Source: an uncultured Clostridia bacterium
GTDB taxonomy: Bacteria; Bacillota_I; Bacilli_A; RF39; UBA660
Length of the DNA stretch: 5,697 nucleotides
Assembly: GCA_947569225.1 (NCBI GenBank)
Contig: CANORX010000070.1
Location: 1-5,697, forward strand
Reading direction: 5' to 3'
Shown: piece after piece, positions 1 through 5,180 of the stretch
How positions within the stretch are numbered: the first letter of the stretch is position 1
How the letters are laid out: each line of letters begins with the position of its first letter
Position numbers and translations under genes: made by a program
The notes under the pieces: generated by a model
Told to the model about the DNA's origin: nothing
The model's input: the letters and a program-made list of their open reading frames with translations, nothing else
Database searches by the model: none

Positions 1-1
1 G

Positions 2-361
2 TATATTAAACCTGAGGTTTCTCCTGCAGTTATAAGTTATGAGAATTCGTTAGTTGGTTCTATTTTTAATAAAATAGATGAAGAGTATTATGTTATGTTA
101 GCTGATTTTAGCGAAAATAATAATATAGTGCTTAGTAGTTTAGGTGCAAAATATAAGAATAAAGATGAGCATTTACCTATTTATTCAGTTGATCTTAGTA
201 ATCCTTTTAATAAAGGTATAGTGGGTTCTACTAGTAATCCAAGTGCTCAGAGTGTTAGTGAGTTAAGTATTAATGAACCTACTTTGATATTCTTTAAAGA
301 TGGAAAAAATTATAGATATATTGTGGGTATTGATAATATTAAAGAAGAGTTAGATGTTTAG
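2..361 (+). CDS. Thioredoxin-fold protein without cysteines (3' part)
   Basis: The frame is open from the left edge of the window, so only the C-terminal 119 residues are visible, ending at TAG (359-361). A Met codon at 95 is internal, because coding continues upstream of it (YIKPEVSPAVISYENS...). The pattern resembles the core of a thioredoxin fold: a strand (YYVMLADFS), a helix region, a second strand (LPIYSVDLSN), then INEPTLIFFKDGK, which looks like the cis-Pro strand of thioredoxins, and a final helix (IDNIKEEL). The place where a CXXC active site would lie (around ADFSENNNIVLSS) has no cysteine, and there is none anywhere in the visible part. Redox activity is therefore unlikely unless it comes from the missing N-terminus. 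A membrane-anchored, thioredoxin-like binding or chaperone protein is possible, but the anchor would be outside the window. The fold is inferred from pattern only. Confidence 0.6.
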   Translation, partial: YIKPEVSPAVISYENSLVGSIFNKIDEEYYVMLADFSENNNIVLSSLGAKYKNKDEHLPIYSVDLSNPFNKGIVGSTSNPSAQSVSELSINEPTLIFFKDGKNYRYIVGIDNIKEELDV

Positions 362-370
362 AGATTTATA

Positions 371-395
371 AAAACTATCCTGTTTGGATAGTTTT
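371..395. terminator. Bidirectional intrinsic terminator hairpin
   Basis: A perfect 10-bp inverted repeat, AAAACTATCC (371-380) and GGATAGTTTT (386-395), surrounds a 5-nt loop. It lies 9 bp after the stop of the thioredoxin-like gene and touches the stop codon of the converging gatD-like gene (394-396). On the minus strand the stem continues into GTTTTTATAAATC, a good U-rich tail. On the plus strand the tail is GTTTTATTCT. It probably ends transcription of both converging units. Confidence 0.8.
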
Positions 396-1119
396 ATTCT
401 GTGATATTAAAGTTTTCTAAATAAGTGTTATATGCTTTTATTTCTGTTGTTCTGTTGTACATTTTAAATTTGTATTTTTTGTTTTTGTTTTTCATTATGT
501 TTTTTATTAAATAGTTTGTAAGGTATGGATTTCTTATAAATAATGGGCCTAGTAAATAAGTTCCATAAAAGTTTCTATATTGATATCCTTCTTTTTTTGA
601 TTCAAGAGTAGAACCTGTTCCTTCAATTACTTTAAATAGGGGTTTATCATTTTCATATATTGTTCCACATCTATTTTGAAACCCTATTACTTTTTCTTTG
701 ATTAATTTTGATTTATATACAACACTTCCTACAATTCTAAAGTCTTCGTGTATAGTGTAGTATGGAAATATGTTTAATCCTTCATGTTTATTTGAGTCAT
801 TATCGATTATGTAGTTGCCAAATAGTTCTAAGGAGTTACCTGTTATTAGAAAGTGTTTTCCTTTTTTTATAGCTTCTTCTATTTTTTCTTTATATTGTAG
901 TATGTCTTCTAATACTATGAATTCACTTTTTTCTGTACCCATTCCCATGTAATATACGTCATATTTGTCAAAGTCTATTTTATCTTTAATTGTTAGAAAA
1001 TGTATTTCACATTTTATGTCTTGTCTTTCAGTAAATTTTTTTAGTGCTCTTATGTTTCCGTTTTCCCCATAAAGGTTCATTAAATCATAGTATAAGTGGG
1101 CTATTTTAATTTTGGGCAT
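394..1119 (-). CDS. gatD: GatD-like glutamine amidotransferase lacking catalytic Cys and His
   Basis: The 241-residue product matches the length and order of GatD, the class I (CobB/CobQ-type) glutaminase partner of MurT that supplies ammonia for amidating D-Glu of lipid II to D-isoglutamine. The N-terminus (IAHLYYDLMNLYGENGNIRAL) matches the GatD start, and GFQNRCGTIY (146-155) and FYGTYLLGP (184-192) match later conserved blocks. The key residues are missing. The nucleophile elbow, ICGGYQFLG in Staphylococcus aureus GatD (Cys94), reads ITGNSLELFG here with Gly94. The catalytic His of GTYLHGP is Leu190. The frame is otherwise complete, so this looks like a maintained protein without glutaminase activity rather than a decayed gene. 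It starts inside the end of the murT-like gene (14-bp overlap), implying translational coupling and a complex. It may be a structural or regulatory subunit. The family assignment is confident; loss of activity is inferred. Confidence 0.85.
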   Translation of the reverse strand: MPKIKIAHLYYDLMNLYGENGNIRALKKFTERQDIKCEIHFLTIKDKIDFDKYDVYYMGMGTEKSEFIVLEDILQYKEKIEEAIKKGKHFLITGNSLELFGNYIIDNDSNKHEGLNIFPYYTIHEDFRIVGSVVYKSKLIKEKVIGFQNRCGTIYENDKPLFKVIEGTGSTLESKKEGYQYRNFYGTYLLGPLFIRNPYLTNYLIKNIMKNKNKKYKFKMYNRTTEIKAYNTYLENFNITE

Positions 1120-2458
1120 TTGTTTCGCCTTCTTTCTGTAGTAGTTTTTTTAATTCTATTTCTTTGTCAAAGCATACACAGCTATATATTGAACCTTTTG
1201 TTTTGTTTTTTAGGGTAGGGATTAGGTCTGTTTCTAAGTTATCTATTAATATTATTTTCTTTTTGTCAATGTCTGTGTATTCGAATCTTGTCAGCATATC
1301 ATATTTAAATCTTCCAATTAATACGATTTTATCTATTGATTTATGGTTTAATTCTTCAAAGTCTATGTCCCAAATCCAACTTATGTCATTTTCTGAGTAG
1401 CGTCTACTTGAGTTGTCAAATCCTAATACTACTGTTTTTTTGCCTGGTTCGTTTATTATGAAGTCAAGAGATTGTTTGTAGCTTAAGTTATTTTCATTTT
1501 TACTTGCTAACATTTGCCACATTCTTCCATCAAAGTTGTATATGTTTAGTCTTTTTGGTTTAAATGATTCATCATTTATTATTTTTAATATGTTTTCACT
1601 TTTTAAACCCATACAATTAGTTAAAGTGTATGCAGCTGTTACAAAGTATACTGAGTAAAGAAAGTTAGATGGTAAGCTTACTTTGTTTTTGTTTATGTAT
1701 ATTGTTCCTTTTACAACGTTTATGTTATGTGCTAAGTAATCGGGGTCGGTTCTTTTAAAGTCACATTTAGGGCAACTGTAAGAGCCAATGTGTCCGTAGT
1801 GATAGAAGCTGTATTTTAGTTTGGTTTTACAAACTGGACAGTAAGCACCATCAAGGTTATTTAGTTCATATTTTTTTGAGTAATTATTTTTGTCTAGCCC
1901 ATAAGTAGTTAATTTTCCTTTGTGATTTAATGTTAAAGCTTTTACTAATGGGTCATCGATGTTTATTATTAAGTGACATGAATCTTTTATTACTTTTTTT
2001 ATTACTTTTTGTATGAATTCTGGATGAGCATTTCTAGGAGGTTGGTCTCTAGTTATGTTTGTTATTATCATATGTGTTAAGTTAAAGTGTTTTAAACTGT
2101 ATTCCATATGTCTTTCGTCTAATTCCATTAATAATACATCAGCATTTAATTTTCCATTTAGTTTTGTGTTTTCAAGTATTAGTGTGGTTACTGCATTTAA
2201 TACATTGCTTCCGTTTTTGTTATATACAACTTTGTAATTGTTTTCTTTTAGTATTCTTGCTACTAATTCTGTTGTACTTCCTTTTCCACTAGATCCAGTT
2301 ATTCCTATTACATATTTAGGCATTTTTACTTTACTTAGTACTTTAGGATAAATTTTAAGGGCAACTGCACCGCCTATGACACTTCCTTCTTTTTTTCTTA
2401 TTAGTTTACTCATTGTATTTGCAAGTTTACACATTATTATTGCTAAAAGCATTCTCAT
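1106..2458 (-). CDS. murT: MurT-like Mur ligase with zinc ribbon (amidating subunit)
   Basis: The 450-residue product is a Mur-ligase-family ATPase of MurT type, which works with GatD on the cytoplasmic face to amidate the D-Glu of lipid-linked peptidoglycan precursor. The visible order is: N-terminal segment (1-45); P-loop GITGSSGKGSTT (52-63); ELDE (112-115); TNITRDQ (133-139); the MurT-specific four-Cys zinc ribbon (C207, C210, C229, C232) inserted in the central domain; and the C-terminal domain with SWIWDIDFEEL (360-370), matching SWIYDADFEKL of S. aureus MurT. Asp358 lies where the MurT aspartate that completes the GatD triad is expected. Oddities are the GKGST P-loop, which looks like folylpolyglutamate synthase (FolC) rather than GKTTT, and RDQPPRNAHPE replacing RDQMDRFGE. 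The start at 2458 is supported by AAGGTGA (2470-2464), 5 bp away. It is the first gene of a two-gene operon with the gatD-like gene. Confidence 0.87.
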   Translation of the reverse strand: MRMLLAIIMCKLANTMSKLIRKKEGSVIGGAVALKIYPKVLSKVKMPKYVIGITGSSGKGSTTELVARILKENNYKVVYNKNGSNVLNAVTTLILENTKLNGKLNADVLLMELDERHMEYSLKHFNLTHMIITNITRDQPPRNAHPEFIQKVIKKVIKDSCHLIINIDDPLVKALTLNHKGKLTTYGLDKNNYSKKYELNNLDGAYCPVCKTKLKYSFYHYGHIGSYSCPKCDFKRTDPDYLAHNINVVKGTIYINKNKVSLPSNFLYSVYFVTAAYTLTNCMGLKSENILKIINDESFKPKRLNIYNFDGRMWQMLASKNENNLSYKQSLDFIINEPGKKTVVLGFDNSSRRYSENDISWIWDIDFEELNHKSIDKIVLIGRFKYDMLTRFEYTDIDKKKIILIDNLETDLIPTLKNKTKGSIYSCVCFDKEIELKKLLQKEGETNAQN

Positions 2459-2476
2459 TTATATCACCTTATCTTT

Positions 2477-2482
2477 ATTATA
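2477..2482 (-). promoter_or_regulatory. murT: Putative -10 element of the murT-gatD operon
   Basis: A perfect TATAAT on the minus strand ends 18 nt before the murT start. The -35 region at the usual spacing is only T-rich (TTTTTA, 2505-2500), so it is weak or needs an activator. The predicted transcript would start near 2470, right at the AAGGTGA ribosome binding site. Confidence 0.5.
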
Positions 2483-2518
2483 TAATAAGTTTTTAAAAAT
2501 AAAAAGATATTTATTCTG

Positions 2519-2548
2519 TTGCTTTTTTTGTATATTATATGATACAAT
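2519..2548 (+). promoter_or_regulatory. SigmaA-type promoter with extended -10
   Basis: TTGCTT (2519-2524) and TACAAT (2543-2548) are separated by 18 bp, and TGA just before the hexamer gives an extended -10 (TGn). The predicted start is near 2555, about 15 nt before the ATG at 2570. It faces away from murT, so the 111-bp gap is a divergent promoter region. Confidence 0.65.
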
Positions 2549-2569
2549 GATAGTCAGAGGGGAAAATAT

Positions 2570-3469
2570 ATGAAAAGAAATGAATTTGAAGCCATTATGG
2601 AAGTAATGGGTATTAAGAAAAGAGAGGGACAATTTAATAGGGGAAGATATGGAACTAAAGAGCAAGTTTATGACTTTTATGGTTCAGAGTTATCTTTTAG
2701 TGGAAGTAATTATGTAAGATTATTTGGAGAGTTACCAGAATTTTTTGATTCGCGTCAGACTTTAAGAGAAGATATTCGTATATTTGTTGGTTATCAATTT
2801 CATGTTGTTTTATTAGTTTATAATCAAATTCCATTCATAAAGGGTTATCGTTTTGAGTCTAAAAAATCACTTATATCATTTCTTCTTTATTTGGATTGTC
2901 ATTATTCTTATAAAGATATAAATAGTTTATCTTTGAGACAGAAAGAGGTTCTTTCTTTAGTTGATGAGCGTTTAAGAGATAAAAATGATAAAACTATAAA
3001 TCAAAATAATGTAAGTGTTAATACTGATATGGCTATAGAGATAAAAGAAATGGAAGAAATGTTACATGATTTAAAAGAAGCAATTAATCCTTCTACGAAA
3101 AGAGAGGTAAATGTTTTTAATGAGTGTGGTAAAGTTTATCATTTTTTAGATAGTAAAGAATCTAATGTTCATAGTATATCTGGTGTAAAGTATCAAGACT
3201 CAGGTTTTATGGTTAATGTAGAACATTTTGAAAGTGCAGATAAAAGTATTGTTTACATAAGTAGATTTAATATGAGAAATTTATCAAATTATCCTTTACC
3301 TGGAGAGTTTTATATGTGTTTTGATTTAGTAAATGAAAAAGCATATAGAATGGAAGAGGAACCACAACATAATATTACTGATTCAGAGTGTGAAGTTTAT
3401 AGTAAAGAAATGGAAAACGCTATTAAATGTGTGAAATCTATTAAAAATAATAGTACAAAAAGAAAATAG
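2570..3469 (+). CDS. Hypothetical 299-residue protein, two-domain, unknown function
   Basis: I do not recognise this protein. The start at 2570 is well supported by AGAGGGG (2556-2562) 7 nt upstream and by a promoter just before it. No signal peptide is seen; the N-terminus is charged (MKRNEFEAIMEVMGIKKREG), so it is probably cytoplasmic. Residues 1-138 look like one compact domain with a hydrophobic core (IFVGYQFHVVLLVYNQIPF, 71-89; LISFLLYLDCHY, 101-112). An Asn- and Asp-rich linker (139-153) follows, then a short charged helix with coiled-coil character (MAIEIKEMEEMLHDLKEAI, 154-172). Residues 180-262 appear rich in beta strands (GFMVNVEHF, SIVYISRFNM, EFYMCFDLVNEKAYRM). The tail is lysine-rich. 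It is transcribed alone, between its own promoter and terminator. It uses more A-ending codons (GGA, GTA, AGA) than dnaB, which favours GGT and GTT, so it may be more highly expressed or of different origin. Confidence 0.75.
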   Translation: MKRNEFEAIMEVMGIKKREGQFNRGRYGTKEQVYDFYGSELSFSGSNYVRLFGELPEFFDSRQTLREDIRIFVGYQFHVVLLVYNQIPFIKGYRFESKKSLISFLLYLDCHYSYKDINSLSLRQKEVLSLVDERLRDKNDKTINQNNVSVNTDMAIEIKEMEEMLHDLKEAINPSTKREVNVFNECGKVYHFLDSKESNVHSISGVKYQDSGFMVNVEHFESADKSIVYISRFNMRNLSNYPLPGEFYMCFDLVNEKAYRMEEEPQHNITDSECEVYSKEMENAIKCVKSIKNNSTKRK

Positions 3470-3477
3470 ATGTGTAT

Positions 3478-3514
3478 GCTTAAATGAAAGATATTTTTGT
3501 TTAAGCTTTTTTTT
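3478..3514 (+). terminator. Intrinsic terminator after the hypothetical gene
   Basis: An inverted repeat, GCTTAAA (3478-3484) and TTTAAGC (3500-3506), with a 15-nt loop is followed directly by eight T residues (3507-3514). It starts 8 bp after the stop at 3469. The stem is short and AT-rich, but the T tract is strong, so this should isolate the gene from the STAS-like gene downstream. Confidence 0.75.
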
Positions 3515-3532
3515 AAAATTATTATCTAGTTT

Positions 3533-3539
3533 TGTCGAA
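3533..3539 (+). promoter_or_regulatory. Possible Spo0A box
   Basis: TGTCGAA, in the context TTTTGTCGAAA, matches the 0A box bound by Spo0A in Bacilli and Clostridia. It is centred about 42 bp before the predicted transcript start of the STAS-like gene, where an activator would replace a missing -35. A 7-bp match is expected by chance about once in two windows of this size, so this is a suggestion only. Confidence 0.25.
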
Positions 3540-3565
3540 ATGAATGAAAATAAAAATAAAAAGTT

Positions 3566-3571
3566 TATAAT
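3566..3571 (+). promoter_or_regulatory. Putative -10 element of the STAS-like gene
   Basis: A perfect TATAAT ends 19 nt before the ATG at 3591. No TTGACA-like hexamer occurs at 16-18 bp upstream; the nearest TTG (TTGTCG, 3532) is 28 bp away. The promoter is therefore either weak or activator-dependent. The ribosome binding site AGGTGA (3579-3584) would lie at the very start of the transcript. Confidence 0.5.
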
Positions 3572-3590
3572 TTATATTAGGTGAAGAGTT

Positions 3591-3812
3591 ATGAGTATGA
3601 TTTATCAGGATAATATTCTTTTTGTAGATTTGTGTGGAGATGTAGATATAGATAGTGTTAAATCTAAGATTTTTAGTGTAGCAGATTTATATAAAATTAA
3701 AGATATTGTTCTTTATACTACAGAGGTGTTTAATTATAAGAGAAGTGTTTTTGTGGAGCTTAAGAATGATTATTTGAGAGTATATGGAGGTAATTTAATT
3801 ATTAAAAGATAA
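3591..3812 (+). CDS. Miniature STAS-like protein (SpoIIAA-like), 73 residues
   Basis: The pattern aligns with the STAS fold of anti-sigma-factor antagonists such as SpoIIAA. ILFVDLCGDVDIDSVKSKI (9-27) fits the first strands and helix (in SpoIIAA, VLCIRLTGELDHHTAETLK), KIKDIVLY (35-42) fits the central strand (DIRHIVLN), and VYGGNLII (64-71) fits the final IGGEMVV strand. The match runs almost without gaps, with a two-residue deletion around the active loop. The DSSG loop carrying the phosphorylated Ser is replaced by FNYKR (47-51), so kinase control like that of SpoIIAA is not expected, and the last helix of about 110-residue STAS proteins is absent. AGGTGA 6 nt upstream supports ATG 3591 over ATG 3597. 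The gene has its own putative promoter and lies 63 bp before dnaB. The fold is inferred by eye, and the role is unknown. Confidence 0.65.
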   Translation: MSMIYQDNILFVDLCGDVDIDSVKSKIFSVADLYKIKDIVLYTTEVFNYKRSVFVELKNDYLRVYGGNLIIKR

Positions 3813-3828
3813 AAACTTTATATATTTC

Positions 3829-3857
3829 TTGATAAAATGATAGGTTTAATATAAAAT
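3829..3857 (+). promoter_or_regulatory. dnaB: SigmaA-type promoter of dnaB-dnaI
   Basis: TTGATA (3829-3834) and TAAAAT (3852-3857) are separated by 17 bp, the best-spaced promoter in the window. The predicted start near 3864 puts the transcript start at or beside an upstream ATG (3864), which argues for the downstream ATG at 3876 as the real start. There is no clear terminator between 3812 and this promoter, so read-through from the STAS-like gene may also feed dnaB. Confidence 0.65.
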
Positions 3858-3875
3858 TAGTTTATGGTGGTTTAT

Positions 3876-5180
3876 ATGGATATGGTGACACTTCTTCCTG
3901 CTGATATTTATCAAGTGGTTAATAAGAGTTTATTAAATGAGAATGATAAACTTGTTTTGTCTATGTTATATATGCCAATTATAGGTAATACTGCGATTAC
4001 ACTTTATAATACTCTTTATAATGAATTAAAAGCAAATAATTTTATTAGTAATGAGCTTACACATCATCATTTAATGACTAATTTGGGAGATAATTTGAAT
4101 AATATTAAAGAGGCTAGAATAAAATTAGAAGGTATAGGACTTATGAAAACTTATTATATGAAAGGGTCTATTAATTTTTATGTTTATGAGTTATATAGTC
4201 CTCTTAGTGTTCATGAGTTTTTTAGTCATCCTATATTTAATATGGTTTTTTACAATAATGTAGGTAAGGATGAGTATGTTAGAATAAAAGATTATTTTCG
4301 TGTTCCTTTAGTTGATTTAAATGGGTATACAGATATTACTAGTCCTTTTGATATGACTTTTAAGAGTAGAAGTTATTCTAATTTTGAGTTAGAAGATAGT
4401 GATAATATTGTTAAAAAAACTAAAATGCCTCTTTCTTATGAGATGGTTTTTGATTTTGATACTTTAGTTAGTAGTATGCCTAAAGGACTTGTTAATCCAA
4501 AGTTTCTTACTAAAAGTATTAAGGATTTGATTGGGCATCTTTCTTTTCTTTATAATGTTGATTCTATTACTATGGCAGATTTGGTTAAGGTTAGTCTTAA
4601 TGAAAAGGGGTTAGTAGATAGAGAGCTTTTAAAGACTAATGTTAGAAGAATGTATGAGTTTAATAATAATGGGAGACTTCCTAGTTTGGTTTATAAGAAT
4701 CAACCTATGCATCTTAGAAGTTTTAATAGTGATGATTCAGTTATTGGTAGAATGATAAATGTTTTTGAGACTACTAAGCCTTATGATTTTTTGAAAGATA
4801 AGTATAAAGGTGTTAGGCCTAGTGAGAAGGATATGAGAATTTTAGAGATGTTGATAGTGGATTTTCAATTTAGTCCTGCTGTTTGTAATGTTCTTGTAGA
4901 TTATATTTTGAAAACTCAGGATAATAGATTAGTTAAGAATTATGTTGAGGCTGTAGCTGGGGACTGGAAAAAAGCTAATTTGGAGACGGCTAAGGATGCT
5001 ATGATGTATGCTATTAATGTTCGTAAGAAAATAAAGGATACTAAAGAAAATAAAGATAAGGTTAAGACTTCTAGAAAGGAAGAAATTGTTCCAGAGTGGT
5101 TTGATCAGAAACAGGTTAAAGAGTCAATGGATGATAAGACTAAAAATGAATTAGAAGTTTTTCTTAAGGAGTTTGTATGA
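3876..5180 (+). CDS. dnaB: Replication initiation protein DnaB (Bacillus-type helicase loader)
   Basis: This 434-residue protein resembles DnaB of Firmicutes (472 residues in B. subtilis), which is not the helicase but the DnaD-related, membrane-associated loader that works with DnaD and DnaI to place the replicative helicase at oriC and at restarted forks. The N-terminal part (about 1-120, LLPADIYQVVNKSLLNENDK...YMPIIGNTAITLY) fits the winged-helix DDBH1 domain. A middle region (185-265) is helical. The C-terminal DDBH2 domain (about 297-385) carries YVEAVAGDWKKANLETAKDAM (356-376), the YxxxI/W signature of the DnaD/DnaB family. A charged tail (386-420) follows. I chose ATG 3876 rather than 3864 because GGTGG (3866-3870) lies 5 nt upstream, whereas 3864 has no ribosome binding site and coincides with the predicted transcript start. 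The stop overlaps the dnaI start as ATGA. Confidence 0.9.
   Translation: MDMVTLLPADIYQVVNKSLLNENDKLVLSMLYMPIIGNTAITLYNTLYNELKANNFISNELTHHHLMTNLGDNLNNIKEARIKLEGIGLMKTYYMKGSINFYVYELYSPLSVHEFFSHPIFNMVFYNNVGKDEYVRIKDYFRVPLVDLNGYTDITSPFDMTFKSRSYSNFELEDSDNIVKKTKMPLSYEMVFDFDTLVSSMPKGLVNPKFLTKSIKDLIGHLSFLYNVDSITMADLVKVSLNEKGLVDRELLKTNVRRMYEFNNNGRLPSLVYKNQPMHLRSFNSDDSVIGRMINVFETTKPYDFLKDKYKGVRPSEKDMRILEMLIVDFQFSPAVCNVLVDYILKTQDNRLVKNYVEAVAGDWKKANLETAKDAMMYAINVRKKIKDTKENKDKVKTSRKEEIVPEWFDQKQVKESMDDKTKNELEVFLKEFV
5166..5171 (+). promoter_or_regulatory. dnaI: dnaI ribosome binding site inside dnaB
   Basis: AAGGAG is the strongest Shine-Dalgarno sequence in the window and lies in the last codons of dnaB, 5 nt before ATG 5177. 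It shows that the dnaI start at the ATGA overlap is real and still under selection or only recently relaxed, even though the frame is interrupted 26 codons later. Confidence 0.8.

Noticed and set aside
394..1119. gatD-like gene as a decaying pseudogene
   Set aside because: Its length, all other conserved blocks and the operon overlap are intact. Only the active-site residues differ, which suggests retained non-catalytic function.
1164..1400. Plus-strand open frame within the murT-like gene
   Set aside because: It is a shadow of the minus-strand coding sequence, with no ribosome binding site and no recognisable protein. The same applies to the open frames at 2055-2237 and 2376-2573.
2459..2665. 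Minus-strand open frame upstream of murT
   Set aside because: It is antisense to the well-supported 299-residue gene, covers the divergent promoters, and has low-complexity Lys/Phe/Ser-rich content.
3470..3590. Small RNA or riboswitch in the gap before the STAS-like gene
   Set aside because: The only structure seen is the terminator hairpin of the preceding gene, and the predicted leader is about 13 nt, too short for a riboswitch.
3864..3875. Upstream ATG as the dnaB start, adding MVVY
   Set aside because: It has no ribosome binding site and lies at the predicted transcript start. GGTGG within this stretch is well placed for ATG 3876.
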